A DNA stretch of 64,000 nt from Ferruginibacter sp. (lineage in GTDB: Bacteria > Bacteroidota > Bacteroidia > Chitinophagales > Chitinophagaceae). Position 1 is the first letter of the stretch. Each line of letters opens with the position of its first letter. Below the pieces are notes generated by a model. The model worked only from the letters and a program-made list of their open reading frames with translations. It was not told where the DNA came from and made no database searches. Shown here piece by piece: positions 51,058 to 59,408 of this stretch. The translations under genes were made by a program, and so were the position numbers. Where the stretch lies: positions 1-64,000 of the forward strand of contig NZ_JAQBNR010000062.1 of NCBI RefSeq assembly GCF_028288465.1, given 5' to 3'.

Positions 51058-52521
51058 TTACAGTTTCGGGCATTCCAGGCTTTGCCTTGATCTCCTTGAT
51101 CCCCGTTCTGCACTTCCGCCTTCTGATCCATCACGATTTTTACCCGGCCGTATGGTGAGCGCCAGGTAAAAACCACCAGACTGTATTTTATTTTTTGAAA
51201 CGATATTGGCCAGGTTATGCGATCCCAATAATAACGGCCCTGCTTTAAAAGCGGCTCCCAGCCACAATTGCTTCTGATTGTTTAATTGAAGGGGTAGATA
51301 CGCTCCCCAGGTTTTTGTTTCCCAACGGGGAGTTAAAGCCACCAGGTTCATGTCTTTTATATATCTGATTTGTTTTGGCACCAGGGGAAAAACCGGCACC
51401 GTCAGTTCTCCATTTAAATAAAAGTTATTTGCAAGATGCTGATCAACATTGATGATAACACGTGCAGGCTGATAAATATTAAATAACCCGGCTAAAGTGG
51501 TAAATGAAGCTGCTACCGTTTTTAAACCGTTATTAAAATCATCGGTCGAATTAATATTAAAAAAAGCATTTGATACGGCTGTATCACTCATGTTTGGCTT
51601 AATGCCGGCAGCATTACTGCTTCTGCTGCTGTAACGGAATTTATTCCGGCCTACATCCATTAACGAAATGCCGATTTTTGTGCGGTAGGTAAAATCATTC
51701 CCCTCTTCTCCAGCTTCGTCATCCAATAGAGTATATTCAAGTCCCGCATCAGCACTTATGCCCGCCATGGTATGTTGAAAAAAACTCTTTCTGTTGGCAG
51801 AAGCGGACCGGTTACTGTCGATTTCATCAAAGTTAGAAGAATACCCATATTGAACATTTCCCCCGGTTACCTGATAGCCCGCGGTATTACCGGCAGGTAT
51901 ATAATTTAAGCCCGTTGCGCTAACATACTCGCCGGCCAATGCACGATTTATTTTCAACGTTAGACCTGCCGTTAAAATTCGTCTATCGTCACTGTAGATA
52001 GTGCGTGCGTAGGTCCCATATAGTTCCGCCCAGGAACTACCCCTTGATTCGCCTGATAAGGGCAGGCGACCATTATTGATTTTCATAAAATCCTGCAGAC
52101 GTTGAGTAGTATCCTGCCAGTTAACCTGCGATGTAGTTGCATAAACATAGCTTCGGATATTGGCACCAAAAGCAATTGCCGATGCGTTGTTCAGATTTAT
52201 CCTTGCATTAAAAAGGCGTATATTCTGGTTTGTAAATGCAAACCTTTTTTTTGTGCCGTTTTCGCCGACTAGCTTTGCTTTTGACGGAGCTGAAAGCATG
52301 GAATAATTCCTTATGATAAAGGAATTGGTTGTCTCTTTTGTTTGAATTGCAAAAGGTGTAATATCCCAGGCAAACGGCACCTCTACAATGGAGGCCGGAT
52401 TATTTTGGGCACCTAAACTGCCAGCATAACTGGATCCATTGATGGCCTGGTAATTTTGCGCCTTTAGTGAATTGTATATCAAAAAGAAGTGGAGTATAAA
52501 ACAGAATTTATTCAAGCGCAT
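51058..52521 (-). CDS. DUF5723 outer-membrane protein
   Basis: I prefer the ATG at 52521 (MRLNKFCFILHFFLIYNSLKAQ gives a normal signal peptide) over 52566. The ~487-residue protein is beta-rich with YQAINGSSYAGSLGAQNNPAS, FAFTNQNIRLFNARINLNN and NKFRYSSRSSN, a layout typical of the DUF5723 porin-like family in Bacteroidota. Alternating strands end near LALTIRPGK; the last ~25 residues (RDGSEGGSAERGSRRSRQSL) are polar and unlike the barrel, as if a frame change had altered the end. Location: outer membrane; function unknown. Confidence 0.72.
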   Translation of the reverse strand: MRLNKFCFILHFFLIYNSLKAQNYQAINGSSYAGSLGAQNNPASIVEVPFAWDITPFAIQTKETTNSFIIRNYSMLSAPSKAKLVGENGTKKRFAFTNQNIRLFNARINLNNASAIAFGANIRSYVYATTSQVNWQDTTQRLQDFMKINNGRLPLSGESRGSSWAELYGTYARTIYSDDRRILTAGLTLKINRALAGEYVSATGLNYIPAGNTAGYQVTGGNVQYGYSSNFDEIDSNRSASANRKSFFQHTMAGISADAGLEYTLLDDEAGEEGNDFTYRTKIGISLMDVGRNKFRYSSRSSNAAGIKPNMSDTAVSNAFFNINSTDDFNNGLKTVAASFTTLAGLFNIYQPARVIINVDQHLANNFYLNGELTVPVFPLVPKQIRYIKDMNLVALTPRWETKTWGAYLPLQLNNQKQLWLGAAFKAGPLLLGSHNLANIVSKNKIQSGGFYLALTIRPGKNRDGSEGGSAERGSRRSRQSLECPKL

Positions 52522-52819
52522 ATTCAGGCGTAGATAATTAAAATTTTTTATAGCTGGAAGATACAATATGTGACAAGCACTATTTTAATGCCATTAAACA
52601 AAATTAATTGTTTACTACATTAGATTTTATTAAATTACTACTCACAATGCCTTACCTTATATGTGTTTTTAATGTCAGGTACTTTAAAATTGCTAGTCAA
52701 CAGGACGCTTCATCTCAGTTCAATTCAATATCCATCTAAAAATCTTCCGAAAGCAAAGTAGTGGTGAAACCGATTAAAATACTTTTTTAAACACTTTTAA
52801 TAATTAAAAAAAACAAAGT

Positions 52820-53740
52820 ATGGAAATTATTTGCCCCATTTGTAATCAGGGAATGGTTTTATTTACCCGCAATAAAGATCTTCAAAAAAATGGCGATCAA
52901 AATATATACAGCGCATATGAATGCAACAAATGCAATATTTTGTTTCAATATCCTTTTTGGAAGCAGGAGGAAACATACCCTTTTTATGAAACTACCTATT
53001 ATGCCCATACTGATAATTCTATAATATCCAGATCGCTGAGGATTCTGGATTTCTATTTACGAGATAGTTTTTACAGTAAACTTTTCTCTCCGTTCCTGAA
53101 AAAAAAGTTATATCCTTTTTATGATGATATTGTTCAGGCGAAGACCGTTCTGGATATTGGATGCGGAAAAGGGTCTTTTTTAGACGTCATGAAAAAACAC
53201 AATAAAAAAACATATGGCCTTGAACCAAGTGATCAGGCGAGTGCAATTGCGTCTTCAAAGGGACACACGATGATTACCAAAGAATTCTTTTACTCTGGTA
53301 ACAAGGAAGTGAAGTTTGATTTGATAACTATGTTTCAGGTAGCTGAACATTTATCTGTACAGGAAATATTTGATGAAAATATTTTTTTGGTCATGTATGA
53401 TTCACTTGCAGAAGGTGGCCGGCTTGTGATTGAAACTCCTAACTATGAATGCAACTACGCTAAAAAATATAAAAGTAACTGGAGAGCTTTGGAAATGCCC
53501 AGACATTTGGTAATTTTTTCTCCATCAAGTTTGTCTAAAATATTGAATATGCAGGGGTTTGCAACTCATGTTTTTACGAGAGTATCTCCCATTGACGTAA
53601 GAGAAAGCTTTAAATTACAATTCAGGGAAAACACAATTAGAAATAGACTCAATAAATTTATCACCCTTTTGAAAATCGCCATTAATCAAAAAAACAATAG
53701 TAGCCTTGTTACTGTAATAGGCCGGAAAAATAGCGAATAG
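52820..53740 (+). CDS. SAM-dependent methyltransferase with N-terminal zinc ribbon
   Basis: This 306-residue protein begins with a zinc-ribbon (CPICNQG and CNKCN), then a class I methyltransferase domain with VLDIGCGKGSFLDVMKK (SAM motif I), FDLITMFQVAEHL (motif II region) and GGRLVIETPNYE. The N-terminal zinc-ribbon plus methyltransferase plan is often found in cell-surface polysaccharide or natural-product loci, where it methylates sugars. It is AT-rich relative to the neighbours and not in an obvious operon, so horizontal acquisition is possible. Confidence 0.8.
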   Translation: MEIICPICNQGMVLFTRNKDLQKNGDQNIYSAYECNKCNILFQYPFWKQEETYPFYETTYYAHTDNSIISRSLRILDFYLRDSFYSKLFSPFLKKKLYPFYDDIVQAKTVLDIGCGKGSFLDVMKKHNKKTYGLEPSDQASAIASSKGHTMITKEFFYSGNKEVKFDLITMFQVAEHLSVQEIFDENIFLVMYDSLAEGGRLVIETPNYECNYAKKYKSNWRALEMPRHLVIFSPSSLSKILNMQGFATHVFTRVSPIDVRESFKLQFRENTIRNRLNKFITLLKIAINQKNNSSLVTVIGRKNSE

Positions 53741-53848
53741 GTAACCGATAATTTACTGTGCATTAAATTCACTTTTTAGTTGCAAATAGTTTGGGGCTGA
53801 AACCCCTGAAAAAGCTGGCTTTTCAGCACTTTTTTCCGTTTAATTTCT

Positions 53849-53856
53849 TACCTTTG
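53849..53856 (+). promoter_or_regulatory. Bacteroidota -7 box (TACCTTTG) for rpsA
   Basis: TACCTTTG matches the consensus, about 30 bases before the rpsA ATG (53886). The leader between them carries a short inverted repeat TCCCG...CGGGA. Confidence 0.55.
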
Positions 53857-53885
53857 CCCTCCCGTTAAAAAACCGGGATTATATT

Positions 53886-55856
53886 ATGTCATTTAACATT
53901 ATTAAACAACTAAACGCAGATGCACAGGAAGGAGCAGCTACCAATGAAGGTGCTGAACCTGCTGCGGTAACAAATGTGCCTGTGGAAGCGCCTGCTGCTG
54001 AACCAGTAGTGGCTGCTGCACCCGTTGAAGAAAGAATCGTGACTGCTCATGATGACTTTGACTGGAGCGTTGACAAACGTAACGTTTCAAGTTACAACAA
54101 AGAAGAAAAAGCCAAGTACGATGTTGTGTACGACAACACGTTCAAGCAGATCAATGACGGTGAAATGATCCAGGCTACCATTGAAGCAATCACTAAAACA
54201 GATGCAGTTGTAAACATCGGTTTTAAAAGTGATGGTCTGATTTCTCTGAATGAATTCAGGGATATACCAGGCGGATTAAAAGTAGGCGACATCATTGAAG
54301 TAATGGTGGTTGAAAAAGAAGACAGGGACGGTAATCTGAATCTGAGCCGCAAACAAGCCCGTACCAGCAGAGCCTGGGAAAGAATTGTTGAGTTACACAA
54401 AACCGGTGAAATCGTTACGGGTATTGTTACCAGCAAAACCAAGGGTGGTCTTATCGTGGATGTATTTGGTATGGAAACATTCTTACCAGGTAGCCAGATC
54501 GACGTTAAACCAGTTACAGATTACGATCAGTTCGTTGGTAAAACAATGGAATTTAAAGTGGTTAAGATCAACGAAACCATTAAGAATGCAGTTGTATCTC
54601 ATAAAGCACTCATTGAAAGCGATATCGAAGCACAGCGTGCTGAAATCATTGGCAAACTGGAAAAAGGACAAGTACTGGAAGGTACCATCAAAAACATCAC
54701 TGACTTCGGTGCGTTTCTTGATTTGGGCGGCTTAGACGGTTTGTTGTATATCACCGATATTTCATGGGGACGTATCAACCATCCAACAGAAGTGTTGAAG
54801 ATGGATCAGAAACTGAATGTGGTTGTATTGGATTTTGATGATGATAAAAAACGTATCAGCTTAGGCTTGAAACAATTGACTCCTCACCCGTGGGATACTT
54901 TGAGCGAGAATATTAAAGAAGGTGAAGTAGTGAAAGGTAAAGTAGTTAATATTGAAGATTATGGCGCATTCCTTGAAATTATGCCTGGTGTGGAAGGTTT
55001 GGTACACGTAAGTGAAATTACATGGGCCAACACTCCTATCAACGCTAAAGAATTCTTTAAATTAGGTGATGAGTACGAAGCGAAAATTGTAACGTTAGAC
55101 AAAGACACCCGCAAGATGAGTCTTTCTATCAAACAAATGGCTAACGACCCATGGAGCGAAATTGATGTGAAATTCCCAGAAGGAAGCAAACACACCGGTG
55201 TCGTTAAAAACATTACTCCTTACGGCGTGTTTATTGAACTTGCCACAGGTATTGGTGGAATGATTCACATAAGCGATTTAAGCTGGTTGAAACGTTTCAA
55301 CAATCCCAACGAATACACTAAGGTGGGTGCATCAATTGAAGTGATCATTATGAACATTGATAAAGATGGCCGCAAATTGCAATTGGGACACAAGCAGATA
55401 GAAGAAGATCCATGGAATTCACTGGAAGAAACTTTTGCTGTTGGAACCGTGCATGAAGGAACTGTTACAAAGAAAGATGACAAGGGTGCTGTTGTTCAAT
55501 TGCCATACGGACTGGAAGGCTTTGCGCCTAGCCGTCACCTTGCAAAAGAAGATGGTAAAACCGTTGGAGCTGATGAAATTGCCCAGTTTGTGGTGATTGA
55601 ATTTGACCGTAACGACAAACGCATCGTTCTTAGCCACACACGTTTGTGGGAACAGGCTCATGAAGAAGTGAAGCAAGCTGAATTTAAAGAAAAGAAGGCA
55701 GACGCTGAAGTAACCAAAAAGGCTGTAAAAAATCTGCAGAGCAAAGTAGAAAAATCAACTTTAGGTGATCTTGGTGTTTTAGCCGGATTGAAAGCAAAAA
55801 TGGATAGTGCTGCCGCCGCTGATGGTGCTGCCGATGAAGCTCCAAAAGCTGAATAG
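53886..55856 (+). CDS. rpsA: 30S ribosomal protein S1
   Basis: This 656-residue protein has an acidic Ala/Glu-rich N-terminal extension (~1-50), then a run of S1 domains with recurring motifs such as GDIIEVMVVEKEDRDGNL, GQVLEGTIKNITDFGAFLDL, GEVVKGKVVNIEDYGAFLEI and GSKHTGVVKNITPYGVFIEL. At least six repeats are visible. S1 unwinds mRNA and brings it to the 30S subunit; it is especially relevant in a lineage with weak Shine-Dalgarno use. The length and acidic N-terminus match Bacteroidota S1. A strong terminator follows. Confidence 0.96.
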   Translation: MSFNIIKQLNADAQEGAATNEGAEPAAVTNVPVEAPAAEPVVAAAPVEERIVTAHDDFDWSVDKRNVSSYNKEEKAKYDVVYDNTFKQINDGEMIQATIEAITKTDAVVNIGFKSDGLISLNEFRDIPGGLKVGDIIEVMVVEKEDRDGNLNLSRKQARTSRAWERIVELHKTGEIVTGIVTSKTKGGLIVDVFGMETFLPGSQIDVKPVTDYDQFVGKTMEFKVVKINETIKNAVVSHKALIESDIEAQRAEIIGKLEKGQVLEGTIKNITDFGAFLDLGGLDGLLYITDISWGRINHPTEVLKMDQKLNVVVLDFDDDKKRISLGLKQLTPHPWDTLSENIKEGEVVKGKVVNIEDYGAFLEIMPGVEGLVHVSEITWANTPINAKEFFKLGDEYEAKIVTLDKDTRKMSLSIKQMANDPWSEIDVKFPEGSKHTGVVKNITPYGVFIELATGIGGMIHISDLSWLKRFNNPNEYTKVGASIEVIIMNIDKDGRKLQLGHKQIEEDPWNSLEETFAVGTVHEGTVTKKDDKGAVVQLPYGLEGFAPSRHLAKEDGKTVGADEIAQFVVIEFDRNDKRIVLSHTRLWEQAHEEVKQAEFKEKKADAEVTKKAVKNLQSKVEKSTLGDLGVLAGLKAKMDSAAAADGAADEAPKAE

Positions 55857-55874
55857 CTCTTATATTTTTATTGC

Positions 55875-55907
55875 AAATCCCGGTACGAAAGTATCGGGAT
55901 TTTTTTG
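55875..55907 (+). terminator. Rho-independent terminator of rpsA
   Basis: AAATCCCG...CGGGATTT (55875-55882 with 55895-55902) plus a GTAC/GTA inner pairing, followed by a T run to 55906. Confidence 0.75.
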
Positions 55908-56051
55908 TGCATTTTCATTCTCCAAAAAAAGCAAATCAGAACTCTTTAGAGCCTTGCCATATCGGAAAACAATGGTGATAAGTAAGAAGGATGGCAACGA
56001 TATTTACGTTTTAACAACCACATTGCTTTAAGTGACAGGGATAAAAATAAC

Positions 56052-56059
56052 TACCTTTG
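56052..56059 (+). promoter_or_regulatory. Bacteroidota -7 box (TACCTTTG), near-leaderless
   Basis: TACCTTTG ends four bases before the ATG at 56064, so the transcript would be leaderless, as suspected for pdeM. Confidence 0.45.
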
Positions 56060-56063
56060 TTTC

Positions 56064-56543
56064 ATGAATAATTTCAACAAATATTTTAAACTGATGGCCC
56101 TTATTTTTGGAGGTTTTATTGGTTTTGTAGCACTGGTCATTGGCATTTTTTACCTGCTGAAATTATTTTCTGTAACGTTATTTTACATTCCCGGGTTCGA
56201 TCACTTCTTTAGTTTTATAATGATCATTATACCCTATGTTGTTTTCTTTTCAGGATACTATTATTTACATAAAAAAATCCCGCTTTCAAAAAATAAAACA
56301 ACTGCGGCAATCGCAAGGGTATTGATGATTTTGGGAAGTTTGCTCTGTGCTGCTACTATGATTTTATCAACCCTTAAATTATTTGGCGTACACAAAACCT
56401 TCGTGCTCGCTTTTGATGAAAAATCACAGTATGGCTGGATGATTCAAATTGTACTCCTGTTTTTTACTGCATTGTTTGTTGCATCGGGCGATGCTAAAGA
56501 AAAGGATTGGATGCATAAGAAAGTTATAAGTGATGAGTTATAA
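56064..56543 (+). CDS. Small four-TM membrane protein of unknown function
   Basis: This 159-residue protein has about four hydrophobic segments (LMALIFGGFIGFVALVIGIF, FSFIMIIIPYVVFFSGYYYL, VLMILGSLLCAATMILSTL and WMIQIVLLFFTALFVASG) and no motif that I recognise. The C-terminus (DAKEKDWMHKKVISDEL) is polar. It ends 25 bases before the stop of the convergent flavoprotein gene. Confidence 0.6.
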   Translation: MNNFNKYFKLMALIFGGFIGFVALVIGIFYLLKLFSVTLFYIPGFDHFFSFIMIIIPYVVFFSGYYYLHKKIPLSKNKTTAAIARVLMILGSLLCAATMILSTLKLFGVHKTFVLAFDEKSQYGWMIQIVLLFFTALFVASGDAKEKDWMHKKVISDEL

Positions 56544-56568
56544 ATGCTTCGGGTTGCCCTTCTTTAAA

Positions 56569-57804
56569 TTATTTACTACTCCTGGTTGCTATTGCTTTGG
56601 CAGCAATAAAGCCAGTTGTCCAGGCATTTTGAAAATTAAAGCCGCCGGTTACACCATCGGTATCCATCACTTCACCACAAAAAAATAAGTTGGGAGTTAT
56701 CCTGCTTTCCATTGTATTGTAATCAATCTCATTCAGCAATATACCACCGGCAGTTACAAATTCTTCTTTGAAGGTGGTCTTCCCTTTCACTGAAAATTCC
56801 TGCGCACATACATTTTTTATAAGCCGGTTTTGCTCTTTGGCAGGGAGATCGGCCCAGCGCATATCCTCATTTACGCCAGACTGCTGCAACAAATACTGCC
56901 ACAAGCGCTGAGGCAAAGAAAATGGATTGCGGTTACTTATTTTTTGTGCTGCAATGTCAAATCTTACCTGCTGAAACTTGTCTTTTAAAGTTTGTTCGTT
57001 GAAAGCCGGTGCCCAGTTTACAATTGCTGTGAATGTATAATTATTCTCTGCCAGCTGCCTTGCTCCCCAGGCTGATAATTTTAAAATGGCAGGGCCGCTC
57101 ATTCCCCAGTGTGTAATCAGCAGTGGTCCTTGTTCTGCTAATTTTGTTCCGGCAATCTTCACAATTACATTTTCTACTGTAACACCCATTAATCCTGTAA
57201 TTGCATTGCCAGGCATATTAAAAGTAAATAAGGATGGTACAGGTTTTTCTATCGTATGGCCTGTTTGTTGAAGCCATTCGAACTGAACAGATTTTGGATA
57301 TCCTCCACTCGCAATACATACATAGTCAGCCTCCATAATAGTATCATTGGCAAATAACAAATGCCATTTATCGCTCAGCCTGCTAAAGCCGTTTACTTCT
57401 TTGTTCATCAATATTTCAACATGATATCTGTTAACTTCCTTCATCAGGCAATCAATAACTGTTTGAGAAGAATCAGTAACAGGAAACATACGTCCATCAG
57501 GTTCTGTTTTTAAATCCACATCTCTTTCCTTAAACCAGGCTATCGTATCTGTTGTAAAAAAATGATGAAAAGCCTTCTTTAAAAAACTGCCCCCACGGGG
57601 ATACTTTTTAATCATGTCTGCAATGCTGTAACAGGCATGTGTAACGTTGCAACGTCCGCCGCCGCTAACCTTTACTTTGCTTAACAGCTTGCTGCTTTTC
57701 TCCACTATAATTACCCGCAATAAAGGATTCAGCCGGGCGGCATTTACCGCACAAAAAAAACCAGCCGCACCGCCTCCAATAACAACTAAACAATTCTTAT
57801 TCAT
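56569..57804 (-). CDS. HI0933/BaiN-family NAD(P)/FAD-dependent oxidoreductase
   Basis: This 411-residue flavoprotein begins with the Rossmann FAD motif VIGGGAAGFFCAVNAARL and SKVKVSGGGRCNVTHACY, a hallmark of the HI0933-like family. The middle carries VCIASGGYPKSVQFEWLQQ, and the C-terminus has PNLFFCGEVMDTDGVTGGFN with NFQNAWTTGFIAA, the second FAD-binding segment. Members include BaiN (bile-acid dehydroxylation) and reductases of flavin-dependent pathways; the substrate here is unknown. The protein is cytoplasmic. Confidence 0.9.
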   Translation of the reverse strand: MNKNCLVVIGGGAAGFFCAVNAARLNPLLRVIIVEKSSKLLSKVKVSGGGRCNVTHACYSIADMIKKYPRGGSFLKKAFHHFFTTDTIAWFKERDVDLKTEPDGRMFPVTDSSQTVIDCLMKEVNRYHVEILMNKEVNGFSRLSDKWHLLFANDTIMEADYVCIASGGYPKSVQFEWLQQTGHTIEKPVPSLFTFNMPGNAITGLMGVTVENVIVKIAGTKLAEQGPLLITHWGMSGPAILKLSAWGARQLAENNYTFTAIVNWAPAFNEQTLKDKFQQVRFDIAAQKISNRNPFSLPQRLWQYLLQQSGVNEDMRWADLPAKEQNRLIKNVCAQEFSVKGKTTFKEEFVTAGGILLNEIDYNTMESRITPNLFFCGEVMDTDGVTGGFNFQNAWTTGFIAAKAIATRSSK

Positions 57805-57904
57805 CAGTAATCTAAAATTGTAAGTGATAAAAGTAATTAGTAAATACTACATTTAAATTTCGAATGTCACAATCATAATAACCTGGCAAACCTTAACCAA
57901 TAGT

Positions 57905-58462
57905 ATGGCTATTTCTATCAGCAAACAGCAACTAAAAAAACACCCATAACGTCTTACGAGACAATAAGACCATTTCTAAAAACCGGCGACTTATTTTTCA
58001 ACAGTGGTAGTTATGCTTTTTCAGGAGTAATACAAAAACTTACCAAAAGTACCTGGAGTCATGTAGCAGTAATTTATAAAGATGAAGAATTGGGAAGAGT
58101 ACTGGTATACTGGTATTGGAGGCGGAACCTTATGTTGGCATAAGACTCGTTCCATTATCAAAATACCTGCACAATTATAAAGATAAAAGACGACCCTATA
58201 AAGGCCAGATTGCTATCAGTGAGTTAAACGTAACTGTATCAAAAGAAATATGAACAAGGGCATCTGCTTTAGCTTAGATGAATTGACCAGTCCTTATGAT
58301 AAGTTTGAGATTGTCAGCATCACGGTACGCATTCTCTTTTACATCAGCCGTCGCGAAAGAAACCGCAGCTACATTTGCAGTGAACTCATGAGAGATATTT
58401 TTGCAAAGACCGGTATTAACATTCAATGTAAAGGCACTTACATCAGTCCTGACAATATCTGA
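57905..58462 (+). pseudogene. YiiX/YebB-like permuted papain-fold hydrolase, frameshifted
   Basis: Translating this stretch in three frames recovers one protein: TSYETIRPFLKTGDLFFNSG and WSHVAVIYKDEELG, then LVLEAEPYVGIRLVPLSKYL and GQIAISEL, then NKGICFSLDELTSPYDKFE and RSYICSELMRDIFAKTGIN. GDLFF, the SHVAV His and YICSE Cys fit the YiiX/peptidase C92 fold. Frame breaks: a possible A-tract contraction at 57934-57940, an 8-bp tandem duplication ACTGGTAT (58101-58108 and 58109-58116), and a 1-nt change near 58250. Without the duplication the reading resumes as VLVLEAEPYVG. The gene is therefore inactive, unless rescued by sequencing correction. Confidence 0.75.
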
Positions 58463-58504
58463 AGCGATGACAGAGTCCAAATGAAATACCGGATTTTCTG
58501 ACTG

Positions 58505-59314
58505 CTAATAATCTGAACACAAATTTACATTTGCTTTTTCAGCGGCCTCAATTTCTGTAAATGAAGATAAAATATCCGCCTTTGCCCCTTTCTGAATGGC
58601 TACTGTATGTTCATAATGTGCTGCGGGCTTGCCATCTTCTGTACGGATGGTCCAGCCGTCTTTATCATGATACACATTTTTTGTTCCCAGGTTGATCATC
58701 GGTTCTATTGCTATTACCATTCCCTCTTTCAGCTTGGCTCCGGTTCCACGTTTTCCGTAATTGGGTACCTGTGGCTCTTCGTGCAGATGCCTGCCAACAC
58801 CGTGTCCTACAAGCTCTCTCACAACACCATAACCATGCTCTCTTTCAGTATAATGCTGTACCGCATAAGCAATATCACCCGTTCTGTTTCCCTGTGTTGC
58901 CTTTTCAATTCCTTTATATAAAGAATCCTTTGTCACCCGTAACAATTGTTTCACTTCCGGTTCTATCTCACCTAAAGCAAAGGTATATGCGCTGTCGCCA
59001 TGAAACCCATTTATATAGGTACCTACATCTACAGAAACAATGTCTCCATCTTTTAAAGCCGTTTTTGTTGGAAATCCATGTACCACTGCATCGTTTACCG
59101 ACATGCAACAGGCAAAAGGAAATGCAGGATTGCCATAACCTTTAAAAGAAGGTGTAGCCCCGTTGTCTCTTATAAACTGTTCCGCCACCTGGTCCAATTC
59201 CCATGTTGACATGCCCGGTCGAATGATAGCAGCCAGTGCTGCGAGGGTTTTACTTACCAGCAAATTGCTGATCCGCATCAGTTCAATTTCTGCTTTTGTT
59301 TTATAATGAATCAT
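58505..59314 (-). CDS. map: Type I methionine aminopeptidase
   Basis: This 269-residue type I MetAP removes the initiator Met from nascent proteins. The metal ligands appear in the family order: VNDAVVHGFP (H), VSVDVGTYINGFHGDSAYTF (two D), GHGVGRHLHEEP (H), MVIAIEPMIN (E) and HYEHTVAI (E). It is the last ribosomal-operon gene here, on the same strand as secY, which in many bacteria is followed by infA. Downstream of map there is no infA; instead the convergent pseudogene and flavoprotein lie beyond. The C-terminal tail has two odd-looking residues CSDY after ANVNL. Confidence 0.95.
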   Translation of the reverse strand: MIHYKTKAEIELMRISNLLVSKTLAALAAIIRPGMSTWELDQVAEQFIRDNGATPSFKGYGNPAFPFACCMSVNDAVVHGFPTKTALKDGDIVSVDVGTYINGFHGDSAYTFALGEIEPEVKQLLRVTKDSLYKGIEKATQGNRTGDIAYAVQHYTEREHGYGVVRELVGHGVGRHLHEEPQVPNYGKRGTGAKLKEGMVIAIEPMINLGTKNVYHDKDGWTIRTEDGKPAAHYEHTVAIQKGAKADILSSFTEIEAAEKANVNLCSDY

Positions 59315-59335
59315 ACTACCACTTTGTTTAACAAT

Positions 59336-59362
59336 AAACCCTGACGGTTAATGTCAGGGTTT
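59336..59362 (-). terminator. Terminator-like hairpin between secY and map
   Basis: AAACCCTGAC (59336-59345) pairs exactly with GTCAGGGTTT (59353-59362) around a 7-nt loop. Read on the minus strand it sits in the secY-map spacer and is followed by a T-containing run. It could attenuate or uncouple map from the ribosomal genes. Confidence 0.55.
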
Positions 59363-59408
59363 AAATAAAATATGCTGATCCCATTTAAACCGGGATGGAG
59401 TAATTGTA

